Below are positions 11,821 through 26,400 of a stretch of DNA of 64,000 bases, one piece after another. The notes beneath the pieces are model-generated. The model did no database searches. It was not told the origin of the DNA and was given only the letters and a program-made list of their open reading frames with translations. This DNA is from Acholoe squamosa (Eukaryota > Annelida > Polychaeta > Phyllodocida > Polynoidae). The DNA lies in NCBI GenBank assembly GCA_949317995.1, contig OX439044.1, positions 53,400,166-53,464,165 on the forward strand, read 5' to 3'. The position numbers were made by a program, and so were the translations under genes. Position 1 is the stretch's first letter. Each line of letters starts with the position of its first letter.

Positions 11821-13564
11821 CAAAATCTAGACATTATCATACAACTACTACCAAGCCCCCATGAATTCCCAGGTCATGAAATAAAATCCATACACAGACA
11901 TCTGTCATCAATAAAAAAAAAAGAAATGTCCCAATCAGCAATGGTGCATTGGGCCATGCTTGGCCCAATAATTATAAGCTGACATTGGACCAATATAAGC
12001 CGACATTGGACCAATGTATCCTAGCTACCTGCGGTGGCGTTGATCACAGGTAGGAGTCCCCCCAGGGGAAACTGGTAAGGTATTCCATGATTACTCATGT
12101 CGACCCCAATATAGCAACGCACTAATGTCATGTTTTTCTTGGTGATACACATGTATCACCATGGATACCATCTCTATTTTGGCTGCATCCAGGGCCGCAG
12201 CTTACCGACCACGACCTATTATTTTGTTAAACTGAGGACGAAGACCACTTTCCGACAGAGCTTGCTACAGGGCGGGGGGGGGGGGGGGTAGATATCTCCT
12301 AGCCCTAGGGCTGGGTACGAGTGTCAGAACGTACGCTACGACAGAGCAACGATTCACTGCCATCGTGACAAAGCAGTTCAACAGAGCTTGTTAATTTTCT
12401 TAATGTAATAGGGGGAAATATTCCAAAGTCCATCTTTATTTCGGTACAACTATTTCTCACAGCAACATAAAACATCCCACTACATATAATCATGATTCTT
12501 TCCCTTGATTCCAAAAATACATTCATTGTTTTGTGACATTTTATTTTGGAAAGAAATGCCAATATATTGGCCGAAAAGAAGGGTCAAATTGTCATAATTC
12601 CAGAGAAAATCGATCAAAGCAGATAATGCAATTCTTGTCATTTTCTTGGCCAGACAATTGTTCTGATCATTTGCTTGTCCGTAAAAGTAATTTTACTACA
12701 GGTGAGCAGATGGCGGAAAACCTGCATCCAGGAGAAAAAAGGCCATTTAAAATGATATATCTTGAGCTAAAAAAATCCAGGTAGTTCTTCTGTGATGAAA
12801 TGGGGAAAATCATAACATTTAGGGAAATACCCACAAATGCTCTAAAATGATATTTAGGGAGATATGACTGAAAGAGTAAAAAATTAAGCAAACACAAGGC
12901 TAAGGTAACTTTTTTTGAAGAATCTGATTATGCTATAGCCAAGACTCTATTTTCCTTCTAAAATGTCCAAAGCCAAAAAGAATGTTTTCCCTAAATTTAT
13001 CAAATTTGTTAACATTTGGTTGCCATGGAAACCATAATTTCTTTCCAATAATGGCATTTTTTATGCAATTATGCCTCAATATTTCATACGCAAATGAGTT
13101 AAGGCCTATCCTGAATTTCTCTGTGTTGCTGACATCCCATCTTTGAGATCTTATACTTCTATACCTATTTGGAGCTTTGTATCATGCAAGGTACCAAAAT
13201 GTAGCTGAAGGCATGTATTTGAAAACAGAGATTTTCCCCTAATTTCATGATTTCCCAAGTTTTGTCACAAATATGCTCTAAATACATCATATCCTAGTGT
13301 TAATCAGCTGTTAATACTGATAATGCAAAGGACACAGTTGTGTGGAAAGATGAACAAAGAAATGTTATGTTTTTTAAATTTTGGTTATAGAGAGAATTTC
13401 TGAGCTCTGCTCTTAGTTTGAGTTCCTGAAGGAATTTGAAAAAAAAGTGTGGCAAAAACCCCCATTTGGAATATCAGAGCAGTTTCCATGGCAACAAACA
13501 TTCCTATTGCATTCCAAAAATACAACATGCTCATGTGGAGATTGAATAATTCTAAGCATACCAT

Positions 13565-13775
13565 TTGATTCCCCATAAAAAATTGGTATATTTTGCCATA
13601 TTCTTCAGTGTTTTGCACATATATACTACTCCCTGGTGGCCAAAACCAACAGTAAACCCCAAAGGAGCGTTTTCCCCCTTTGGCCCACAGATACTGACTC
13701 CATACTTTCAAGGGCTCGATCTACAGATCAGGCAAAGTAAAAGGAGCCTTTGGCAGCAAATGCATAGGCCACTAT
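13565..13775 (+). repeat. Dispersed repeat, copy 1
   Basis: A block with CCTGGTGGCCAAA, a CCCC-rich middle and GTTTTCCCCCTTTGGCC. A related block is at about 53340-53520 (CCTGGTGGCCAAAGCC, then GTGTTTCCCCCGTTGGGCC). Both frames give a similar short peptide with PWWPKP, which I take as repeat homology, not coding. Confidence 0.5.
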
Positions 13776-14687
13776 GAACTAATAAAACGTCAGTGACGCC
13801 TGTATATTTACCAACTGCCAATGGCGTTAGGCCTCTCATCATAAAGTGCTTTACTCATTTGATAAAAGGCGGCATTGCCATTTACTCGCTGACTTGCAAT
13901 TACCAAGACAACAAAAGGAGCTAAAGTTACTAATGTATTTACAAAGGGTGTACACTATACCATTGTGACAGCTGCTTTTTAAGCAGGAGGTAAGAGATTA
14001 TATAGTGAAGCCTTTGCCAACAGGCCATAATGTCACATCATAAAAACCTAGTCTGTAATCTTATAACTTTATAATGGACGTGTTGCTATCTACTCCTAAC
14101 ATTAAAGCCTCACTGCACTTAAACTACCGGGGGTACTTTGTTAACCCTTTAAAATTGCCAGTGCTAGATTCATGCATTATGTCGATCCTAGGAAGATGGT
14201 ACTCTAACACCACCAGCAAGCCATTAGTTTATGGAATTCCCTTATATACATCCACAGTTCCACCTTCTCCCATTAGGTGGTAGGGTTGAAAATAATTATA
14301 GAGAACTTCTTCAATGTGCCGTTTTCTAAATTGAGGTAAATGTGTTTAATTTTTAAGAGTACTGGATCGCTTTATTCAGTATACTATCAATATTGAAGTC
14401 TAGATTCTAAATACAAAGGCAAATCACTTCAGGTTTTGAACAATAGCATTAATAACCCTTAAGTAGGTCTTAGAATTAGGTCTATAGTTGTGGATTGTGA
14501 TTATAGATGATGTTGCCCATTAGAGGTACCCTTCAAGGCCTAATTCATAATTCAGTATCATGATGTCCTGGCACTACGATGATTATCGTGATTTGCATAG
14601 AGTCACCCTGAGTCATTGCCACTGGTTTTCGGAAATCCGACATCAAATTTTGAATTCAAATTGGCATCATGCAAACTTCTTCCAAAA

Positions 14688-14994
<307 letters not shown>

Positions 14995-14999
14995 CCTGT

Positions 15000-17104
15000 T
15001 TGCAGAGAAACAAGCAGGGTAAGTTGACGTTCCGGTGGGAGGGGGGTGAGAGGGAAGCATCTAATGTCTATGGTAGAGGTAGAGCTGCTCATTGCGACCT
15101 GGGGTGGCTTGGGGTGAGCAGGTCTATGGTGAGGCACTCTTAGGCACAGCCCCTCAGTCCAGCTCCTGTTATCTACAAGTCATCAACATCTTTTGGCCCA
15201 TAGGGTAAGTAATGCGTATTTAAGTATATGATACATGTTGGGGTACATGAATCATGCTTTCGATGTGGCTGTCAACATAATTTTCCCTCTTTTTTGTCCC
15301 AATTAATCATATGTTCATGATACAACTCTATCTATCAATAGAGATATAAATGCAAATGGCTGAAAACTTTTCAATAAAAAAAAGACATGCAAGCCTATTA
15401 AAATAGTAGTTTGAGAGGCTTGCATAATTTACTCAGTTTGATTAGCAATTTATAATTGAGTTACTATACCATTATACTTTGGCATCCATCGAAGTTGATA
15501 AACGCACTAAAACTAGAAAAACCTTTGTCACCCTCTTCATAATGAGCAGTGATCACTGTAGGTGTTCTCTGTAAAATATTCTAAATCTAATTAATAATCT
15601 TTGAATGGAAGCAGGGGTCTTGTCTTACAATACTGTAACGGACACGATAAGAGAGTATGGTTAGGACGTGGGTAAAATGTGACCCTGGACCTCAAATTAA
15701 ACCCATTCATTAATCATGATGCCAGTGACACAGAAACCGCCATGACTTGTTTTACCCCATTTACTTTAGATTAAAAGAATCTGTAGCTTCACCAGCTGCA
15801 CTGTGCCTTAATCAACACGTTCAGGTGAGAAATATAAACTAACATAAACTACCATCGATCAAAAAATCAGAACTAAAAGTCCTAAAACACATCGATTCAT
15901 TGCCTTGACCCAATGATAATTAATGAATAAATGCGTTTATTATTGACTCAACTGTGGCAATTTAAATGAGGAATTCAGGAAGAGCTTTAAACTACTGGCA
16001 GGATCTGCTCTTTGGACTCGTTGCACTCTGGGGGAAGACGTCATTGTTTCCCTGACTACAAGGATGTCTCGCACACATCCTCTATCAAAATAGCTTTCGC
16101 AGTACAGAATAATTAGGGTTTCCTTAGTTTCAGAATGTTTGATTTTCTAAGACAGCTTGAAACACTAAAATCGAACTTAAAATGAGAGCACTGGCTTTTG
16201 ATACGGAAATAATAAATTTTGTTTAGTATTTTCTTTATGTATGCCAGCTTTTATCTGCAGCATGGTGTGTACAATATTGAGACATTACAGTGGCTGTTCA
16301 GAACAGGGGCCTCACCTGGGTTTCACCAGGAGGCATACGTTCCCAAATAAGAGAAAAATCGGTGCAGAATCGTTTTGCCTAAAGATTTAGGATGATGAAT
16401 GTGTCTGCTCAGTAAACGGTGGCATCCCGCCAAATGAAACAGGTACACTCTTCCTCTAAAGATATATGGGAAGAGTTCGTGATTAGCTAATGCTTATCTC
16501 TCCGTTTATGCCCCTCAAAAGAAATACATTGGTTTTTCATCACCGTGCACATCTAAAGGTTCATGAAGGCAATCATCTCAATGATGTAAAGTCATAAGCT
16601 AGAAAATACATGGTTATGAAGGTACCCCTTTGATCATTGAGATGAAATCCTCCAAAAAGTAAGATATTCAATGTTCAAGCAGCATTTAAAATATAGATAA
16701 TGATTACATTTAGTCTTACATACTCTAGGAAATCTCATATTATATTATGAATGACATGCTATTTCTATTGGAATATTCCCTACTTAACTCTGTGTGTGGG
16801 AGGGGGCGGTGTAGACTACTGTCTAATAACAACAATTTTAATAAAGTCCTGAGGTGGCCATGGTATTACAATTCACATACGTCTTGAATGAGTGCTCATC
16901 TTGCAGAGGCGCTCATAGTACAGGCTAGTTGAAATTTATAAGCACCGATCAACTTGCAGCAGGCCAATAATTATGGTATCGACCGATTGTTTAGTTGAGT
17001 TACCAAGGAACCTTGTGCTCTGGATGTCGATCACCCACATCTGTGAAATCTCCATTATTATAATACAACTTCATTCTCTGTTCAAATAGGCAATCCCTGC
17101 AACC
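15000..17104. other. Upstream flank of the NRY GPCR gene
   Basis: No gene was recognised. A splice acceptor-like TTCAAATAG ends at about 17089, 16 bp before the first coding ATG, so a 5' UTR exon and the promoter probably lie in or beyond this stretch. Confidence 0.4.
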
Positions 17105-17236
17105 ATGGATCTACAGGAGGTTCTGGCCATGGAGATGGAGGCGGAGAAGGAGAGGGCACAGGCACTGAACATGACCTTAGGACCTGATCTCTTGGCAGGG
17201 GCAGGAGGACTGCAGTACATGGCAGATCATGTTAAT
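17105..17236 (+). CDS. NRY GPCR exon 1 (N-terminus)
   Basis: Encodes the extracellular N-terminus: 44 residues with an acidic helix-like stretch and one NMT glycosylation sequon. The ATG has context ACCATGG. The donor is AAT|GTAACT in phase 0; a second possible GT lies 6 bp earlier, also in phase 0. Confidence 0.7.
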
Positions 17237-20200
17237 GTAACTTCTTTTCTTCTACATACCGATTACTTACACGCTCTTGTCTAACTTACCGTTGAGCAAT
17301 GTCTTACTATAGAATGAAATCGGAAAATAAGTGACATTCAATAAAGGTCAGTAGAACTGTTATTTAAAAATTTACGTAGACAAATTTATAGACGTTGGCG
17401 GTAGCTGTTATTACGGTTGTTATGTCAAATAGATCGAAATATTCATAGCTACAATATTACAATTATCTAGTTAGCGTACATCTAGTTGTGTATACCTATC
17501 CTTAAACTTGCTACATTGAGAAGAGTACCTTAATGGATGATAGTAATGCATAGTTATTCCGAAAGTTAAAGGTGTACTAGGACTTTTTAAAGAAAGGGCA
17601 GTAAACGTTAATGGCTGAATAACATGGACAGCTTCATTCGGCTGATTTTGGTTAATGAGAGGATTCTGCTGATTGGTCCAAACATGGGTTTCCCGGATAA
17701 GACCAGAAGAAAACGTGTCTTTTTCTATTGTGCTGAGTAAGGAACTATGGTCAGCGAGATAAAAATCGCAGAGATATTCCCATAGGCAATTTTCGCCATG
17801 TGGGATTCGACCTATTTCAAAGGGAAGCTGATGTAGACATTGTCTACAGGGCTGCACTCTCCAGAATCAAGTCATGAAGTGAGATTTTACCTTTAATGAA
17901 AAAGATGGAAATAATAATGCTTATAGAGCCTCTGGAGTTTCAGGACAACCTTCAAGATGTTGAGATCAACACCTTCATAATTGACAACTTCATAATTGAC
18001 AATACTCTCCCAGGTGATGGTGCCGTATTTTGCCATGCTGGTACTGGCCTGCTTCCTGGGTACCTTTGGTAACCTTCTCATCATATCGGCCATCCTCTCT
18101 CTCAAGGTGAGACTTCCTTGACATTGCAACGAAAGTTTTCTCTCTTTTGTTGACACATAATCATGAATAGCTAATTTGAGTTACAAGCATATATGGCTCC
18201 ATCACTATACATGAAGTATGTTACCTTACCATTTCAGTGCATGTGTTAACAATGCAGTTTGTTACCCTACCAATTCAGTGTGGTTCATCTTACTCTTGTA
18301 GTTGTTTTTTTTTTACCTTACAGTGCATTAGATTACACATGCAGCATGTTGCTTTGTAAAAAAAAAGTCATAATATTATGACTGAAGCATGTTACCTTAT
18401 TACTCATTGCCACATATATTATTTAAAAATTCACATTGATTACTCTAAAAACCTCTTTTTGAGTAGGAGCTGAGAAGTGTAGGGAACATGTTCATTTGTA
18501 ACCTAGCAATTGCGGACCTCTGTGTGTCAAGCTTCGTGGACATCTTCAACATTATAAGTAAGCAGAAAATATGCAAATACCTATAGCTGGTACAGAACCA
18601 TTGCCAAATGCCTCAGCTTACAGCCGAAATAAAAAGAAAATCCATAGGAGTCAATGCTTTCAAGTTGTCAAAACTATGATGGAAAGATCTAACACATGTT
18701 CCTTAGATTAATGCTGTATGTCCTCCAGATAATCTAGAGTACATATATTTAGGAACTATATATGAATCTCACCTACCCATATCGATGTATTGGTATAGCT
18801 AATTAATAGAGTGTAGATACATCGATATCCTCATTGTAACCCAGGATGCCACAGAAACAGCTTAGCCCAGCGTTTCTGCACTTAAAAGCCCCATCCACAT
18901 TTATGATACCATTTCTCTGGCTAAGTGTCAGGTTCTTTAGAGAGGAGAAGATGGATTTCTCAGCAGCTAACATGTCAACGATATTGAATATCCAAATATG
19001 TGAATACATTATAGGATTCCTTTAGTTTCACAAAATACCTTGAGGACCTGGAGTGTGGCCACACCTTCGTATGTAGACATAGGGCCTATACTGCCTATTA
19101 TTGAACATGTTACTATATGTCTGATTGCTAACAGGTGTGATAGAAGGGGAGACCTATTTCGCCCGTAATCCTGGCCTATGTGAGGCAGTGGCTCTGGTGT
19201 GCCTGACTGCCTGCTTTGCCTCCCTATACTCAATTGGTGCTGTATCATTTAACAGGCAAGTAGACCATTTAATGATTTAAGGATAGATTATACCCCCCTC
19301 CCTCTTTTACAATTTCCAAATATTCAATTGCAAATAATGTTGTGAATATGCATCTGAGATTCACATATTATACTTTATTTTGACCACACATTTTGTTTCT
19401 TTCAATTTTATGGCATTAGAAGGCTGGTTGCTAGGGACAGAATGTTAATGGAACAAAAATGTTCTTTTTCATGTTACTTCTTTTTGGTCAGCCATATAGG
19501 ATGTAATAACAATAAATTGATTATTCTGATGATTTAAATGCAATCTAGAGATAATTTAGGAGGGAAGGGCCTCTCATTAAATTTTAGTGGATATCCCAAT
19601 TATTAAGGTCTACAGAGGTTGCTAAGCAAAGATAATCACTATTTTTCATGATTTGGTGAATTTTCTCATTTTTTACCTATTTCTCTACTTCAACATTCGT
19701 GGGGTGGGGGGGGGGCATTGATTGATAAGAGACTATATTCTATGTTCTATATGTCCCTGCTACATGGCTTAAAGCATAATTGATGTGAAAGCTTCACACA
19801 TGTGTAGATAGAGGACACCTAGATGTAGGGTAAGGTTTCTCTTTGGTGGGAAATATAAAATCCTCACTGGGTTAGTACACCTATACAGACCTGCTTTATG
19901 CCCCCTCCCCCAGCCTTTATTGTATTTACATTGGTGTGCACACAGGTGATTGCTCTCAGCCCTAAATGGGGCAAGTTAGAAATGCTTCTACAAGTCAGCA
20001 TGTGCAGGTTGTCTTTACCACACAGCTAGCTCTTTCTACTCCAAGGGCATAATTCAATATTACTTTAGGGAGACATTTCCCTTATGTTTGTGACGTAACT
20101 GAAAAAAAAAATGAGAGAATATTAGCTAGGATACCATCTTTAAGCTCTGATAATGGTACCTTCAGTACCAAAGTGATTCAAAATGATATGTAGCATACGA

Positions 20201-20448
20201 TCAGAATTGCAGTGATGGTGGTGATGAATGATACCAGAGGAATCAATGTGTGTTTCAGTTTCAGTGTTTTATAACCTCGATACATACCAAGAGGTCAACT
20301 CAATAAGTCCTCCAATGAACCCTAAACCACATGCCTACATGGGCTTATCGTTATGTAATTCTTATTCATTTTTATCATTGACTTTCTTTATTTCTTTCCT
20401 TCTTTATTTCTTTCCCTCCTTCCTTCCTTCCCTCCTTCCTTACTTCCT

Positions 20449-20481
<33 letters not shown>

Positions 20482-23400
20482 TTTTTTTTACAATTGGCTG
20501 ACAAAATAAAACCTGTACGGTTGGGGTTGGTCCTGTTTCTCTGGTAAGGACTAGGCCTTCCTGTAAGCGTGTATAGCGTTATCCTCTGGACAATTTATTT
20601 GTTTTCTTTAATATCATAAACAGATAAAGATAAATACAAAAGATAACAGCAGGTCACTTTGAATGTACTTTTTAAAGTCATCATATGTAATTAAGGTAGA
20701 TTATAAAACCAAAATCTATAAAACATTTCCATAGGTATGTCCATATTGTGCACAACAACCTCTACAATAAGCTGTTTACCACACGGAACACCATCCTCAT
20801 GTGCATCGGCATCTGGATATGGAGGTGAGCAAAGTTCTGTGATTTACTTTGTATTGTGTATCATTTTTCAACAGTAAATAACAAGAAGGCGGGGTTGGAA
20901 TTTACAAGGCAGGGGCAAACCATGATATTGGGTGTTAGTGGGTATTGAGCTAATTTCTGGCAACATGCACTGATAAAGGCTGATATGATGGGTATTGATC
21001 AGCTTGTCAAAGGAAGTTAGTGGGACAAGGTACTCATCATGTTTAATCAGTGTGTTTTGCCACTTTTAGCAGAACCAGCAAAATTCAGAATGGTGTAGCC
21101 AGTGGGTATGGGTCCAGACTCCTATACAAATGGATGAGGTCATTGTCTCCCCCTCCAGTGGTTGGCATATATATTATATGCATAAGCACCCCTGCGACTG
21201 GAGTAGAATAACAGCTTTACAAAATCACCACTCTGAGAAAAATGTTTACATGTTCACAGAAAATATATGAATCAATTAGAAAGGGACAAAAACTTTGTCA
21301 TTGAATGTTTTAATTTTCAAGTTGGCTGATATGTGACAGTATGATTATAATTTTAAAGACCATAACGTCAGCTATGGAACTATACTGTAAACACTTTCTT
21401 CGTGTCCATGATTGGAGGCAGACATGAACTCGTGTAATGAAACGGACTAAATGCACCTGACTTTCAGATAAGTACCTTGCAATACGACCAGATTTAGAGA
21501 AGAATCTTTTAAAGGGACATAATAAAAACCCTCCTCATAAAATTATAAAAGAAATCCCAGTGGGAACAAAATCAGCTCAGGAACTAATCAACATTGATGT
21601 GCGATTGATCAAAGTGTGATTGTTGAACCTTGGCCACTCTGTTCCCAATGTTAATCAAAGATCTTTGGTCTCCTAGAAATGAAAATCTAAGTTTGGCGAT
21701 ACGATTGCCTGTACAACATGCACAAGAATTAGTTATTTTTTCTAGCAAAGGACGCCACAAACTAATTATCAGGTTATTTAGAAGTGCGTCACCATATCAA
21801 CACTTCCATATGCGCAGCTGAACGATCGAGGCACTCCTGTTAAAACCCCTTCTACCCTATAAAGCAGGATTTGCACGCAAATCCCATAGAGTAACAGAAA
21901 TTCAGGGGTGAAAGGGTACACATGAGTAATGAAATGGTTATTTTGGCAGCTTTGATAAAAAGAAAATTAGAAAGAACCCCAAATTGTTAATTACCTCCCC
22001 CAAGCTTCACGTACATACGTGTGTGTGATTGGGTATGTGACAGGGGGTCACACCACTTGATACAACAACCCTTCTATGACCTTTAGTTAGTTTACATTGA
22101 TACAATTAGATGAATTAATTTGATCATCTTCACATTAACATGGTACAGCAGAGTTCCTGATTAACCTTCGGCGCCAGCGATATATACACGAGATCAACGT
22201 GTATATAGCGGTTCTTATGTACACAGAGGGACAATGTATATATGGGAGGTCTTATTTACACACAGTTAGGGTTGGTCACAGGACAAGTGCACATGTTTAG
22301 GGTTGGTCACAGGACATATCCCAGCTTGTGATTAGGGTTGGTCACAGGACATCAAATTATATGGTCAGTCACAGGACATGTTTTTAGGGTTGGTCACAGG
22401 ACACACATATCTATATTACACTGAATGCCATAGCCCACTACACAACAAATGATGGCCTAATGGATACAGCGTCAGACTTCATATCTGGCCATCACAGGTT
22501 CAAACCCTCACCCAGACCAATTTTTCCCCTCCCCACACATTTTTAAAGGGTTGGTAACAGGACACATATTTCAGGGTCAGTCATAGGACAAGTTTTTAAG
22601 GGCTGGTCAGAGGACATCAAATCAGGGTTGGTCACAGGACACACATATTTCAGGGACAGTCAGAGGACAAGCTTTCAAGGGTCGGTCACAGGACACACAT
22701 TTCAGGGTTAGTCACAGGACATGGTGGTCAGAGAAGATCAAATTAGGGTTGGTCACAGGACATGTTTTTATGGTTGGTCACAGGACACATGTTTTAGGGG
22801 TGGTACCAGGACACATATTTCAGGGTTAGATCTCATCATGCCAGTTTTATCAATCCTTGTGCAATGTTTGCAGTTCTTTCTACAGCGTTCATTGCGGTTG
22901 GATCCCCCCTTCATTCTGTCCCCTTCTTTCCCCTGTCCTTGTAGCTAGTCTTAGCTCTAACTAGGAGGTCTCTCAGATTCTTTGGCCTCTTATAACCTGT
23001 TTTTAACTCTGTATCAAACAGGAATTTTGTAGTCCTGGAGGTACTAAGAATAGGCCAGTTTGGTTTGATGATGTCCAAGAAGCTGCAGCCTCCTGGACGG
23101 TAGGTTTCTATTAAGAACATCTGTTCCTGTCTTTCCTTTCTATCTTTCACCTTATTTAGTAGGGTTTCCCTATCCTGGGAATCCACACTCTGTTTAGATA
23201 CCTGGAGGAGTTTTTCCCTTTTGCCCTGAATTCCTTTTTCTTTAGCATGTTTTTGGTAATCTTGTTCCTTTCACAAATCCTCTTGAGCCTCAAGAGCTGT
23301 GAATAAGGGAGGCTGCCCTTTGGGCTGGGCTGAACGGTAGTGTAGATAGCTGTTTACATCTGTGGGTTTTCTATACCGGTCAGAGGACATCAAATTAGGG

Positions 23401-26400
23401 TTGGTCACACGACATCAAATTAATCAATCATGACCATCAATATATGTCTTCTGACTAAAGCTAAAACATACAGGTATTTCCCCTTACCATCCCTAAATAC
23501 ATACTTCCTGTGGCCAACCCTAAATACATGTTGAACATGTCCTCTGACCAACCCTAAACACGTGTCCTCTGACCGACCCTAAAAAATGTCTTCTGACCAA
23601 CGTTGAACGCCCTAAAGACACAGTCCTGTTACCTCCCCTCCTCCGCCTGTCCTCTGACCAACCTTGGTCATGTATACATGACTATGTATGTGTATATGAG
23701 ATACACTATATTCACAAGATTGAGTTCGAGTGGTACGATCTAAATCAAAATTATATAAAGACACTGGTGCTTAATTCAGACCAAGTACGGTAATTCTCAT
23801 ATAACATCTGCATGTATATATGTTAGCTCTTCGACCTCTATCACCTTCGTTGATTTGTATTGACATGGCCGTGTCTGTCCCTACCAGCTTTACCTAACCA
23901 TATCACTCTGATATGGTATCTTTGTCCCTATTAGCTTCAATCGATTCACATTGATATGACACCTCTTGTTCCTAATTAGTTTTATTTGGTTGACCTATGG
24001 TATATCAATTCACTTTAATATAACACCTCCCCTGTTGCCTCCTATACAAAATCTGGCAATTCATATTGATAAGTATAACACCTCTTTTTCCTCCTTCAGC
24101 TTGATCAATTCGCCCACTCTCTACTTAAATCAGCCTTGGTTAATTCACATTGATATGACATTATGTTCTGCCTTCTTTAACTTTAATAAATTCACCTTGC
24201 TATATATGACACTCCTCTGTTCCCTTTAGCTTTAATTAATTCCCTTATTCTCCCATTAGTTTCATCCTGGACTCGCCAAACGTGTGGGGCTGGGGAAAGC
24301 ACGGCTATGACACAAAGACTTTGACATGCCTTTGGGACCGGACCCACGCCTACTCCTATACCCTGTTTGTGGCCTTCATAGGTATATCCACCCCAGTGGT
24401 CATCATCTCCATCAACTACGTCCTCATTTTTAAGCACGTCCTTAACAGCAAGAAGAGGGTCGCTGCAATGTGAGTATTGATAAAATCGAAATAATTGACT
24501 GTCGCATTCTTGAGTACCCTTGGGGTACCAGCAAGGCAATTCATAAAAGCTGACGACCAGTATACTTAGTCTGGTCAGTTTTTATTAATCGCCCTGCAGA
24601 TGAAGCAAAATCTTCTTGCTGTGAAGAAGTTAGTAAAGTCCGACTCAAATTTCTCCTTTGAATTCCTGTAAACTTTTATTGTCAATGTGTAAGGGTTTGT
24701 GGCCTTACGGACCTGGGGGGTTCGGGTCTTACGGTTCGGAAAGAAAGAGTAAGACAGTATTCCAAGTGTATGCCAACGGTTAGGTTTATTACTTAATGCA
24801 CACTCACGGCTGCCGGATGATATCAAAGAGGCAGCTAATATTAGTGGTTTACATAGTGTGGAGGCCAGAAGGGCCTCTGACGTAGCGGCTGAGCCCTGGG
24901 CTTTATATACGGACCCAGGTGTTCGTTGTCAGATGTCCCCACAGACCCGGATCGGTGCTGCCACCTATCCGGAACCTGAGGAACGTCCGACGACTCGACT
25001 CACCCGCCACGTCAGACGGTACCCAACTCCTATGGTTTAGTAAAGTGTACCTCTACACCACTCCCCCAGACATTTAGGAGGGTGTTATACATATAATATT
25101 ACTAGGATAACATTTCTACATGTCTAAACCTTTAGTAATAGAGGTACAACCATAGGTATAACATTAACACCAAATAAATTGTGAACCGGATGTCATATAT
25201 ATATATATTCGATAGTGAAATGTAGTTACATATAACGATTAGGATGTTGAAATATTATACGAATTACTTGAGGAAGAGACAGTTATGTGAAACGGAACTG
25301 TCTATTTAATTATTATACCACATAATATTCTATTATATTTCAGGTATAATTAATAAGACAAGTAATATGAATCGTATACATGTGATGATGACAGCTATGT
25401 GTAACGGAACTGTCGATAATAAAATATATCACATAATAACATCCGTATGTGTGTTTGTAGTATTGACACCACATTTGAATATGTAGTTTTAAAGAAGACT
25501 GTTATAGTAACATCACTATCTAATGACATGTCGTATATTAATATTATACGAATCCGTTAAAGATTCCGTGAGTAGTACGAATAGGGATATATATACCATA
25601 CACTTAGAAAAAAAAAGAAAAAATTCACGGTGTGGTAACGAATATGATAATGATATATTATCACCGTGTATCTAACAATCTTTATAGCACCAGATCAATA
25701 TACTTATTATATAATTTTGTCTCGCAGGACAATAATATGTGTTTTCTGGTGAGATTTAACGGATCTTATAATATGAATACTAATAATAATCAGAGATCCG
25801 TTTCAAGAAAATATTTATGTACCCGTATCATAATATGTATCAAGTGGATATGTACATACATGTAATGTTATAGAAAAATAGAAATATGACATTATACACA
25901 ATATACAGGAATTATAAATGCTGCTGAAGTCTTCTGCTGTATCCTCCGGGTACTAGTAGGTAGGTGTGGTCAGCTAACCACGGGATGGACGTGCTAAAGT
26001 TTATAGTTTCCTTATACAGAGTGAACACGGTAGTTGATTTGGGGCAGCTACCCACAATCCTCTAGTAGTGCTAAAGTTTGTAGTGTATCCGAATGGTGTA
26101 GATTTGTAGAATAATAGTCCGGATGTGTCAACTATGTAGAGAACGTAATCCTTTTTAAGCTTAGTTGACATAAGTAAAATAATAGTCCGATATAGGTTGA
26201 TCCGGAAGTAATAGTAGTATTGATATAAGTCCATTCGGGAGTACAGATGAGTTGTAGAGGCAAATCGTAAAGTCCATCCTAGTAATTGGTTAGCACGGGT
26301 AACAGCAGGAGTCTGGAACTGGCATCCGGATACGTCTCACAGCAGCAAGTCTACTATCGGATTGTTCATGGATGAAGTTATAAATCCGAATAGGCTATTC

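Larger units (their letters stand above)
11313..14687. other. Intergenic DNA with repeats, no gene supported
   Basis: Contains the hairpin at 11693-11820, a G homopolymer near 12270, X-box-like motifs at 13018-13033 and 13482-13495, and a dispersed repeat at 13565-13775. A short frame from ATG 11578 (context AAAATGGCG) reaches a GTAAG at about 11653 and could be a first exon, but no continuation was found. Confidence 0.4.

Noticed and set aside
20228-20509. 93-aa plus-strand frame
   Set aside because: Its second half is a translation of the CTTT/CCTT tract, and it lies in an intron.
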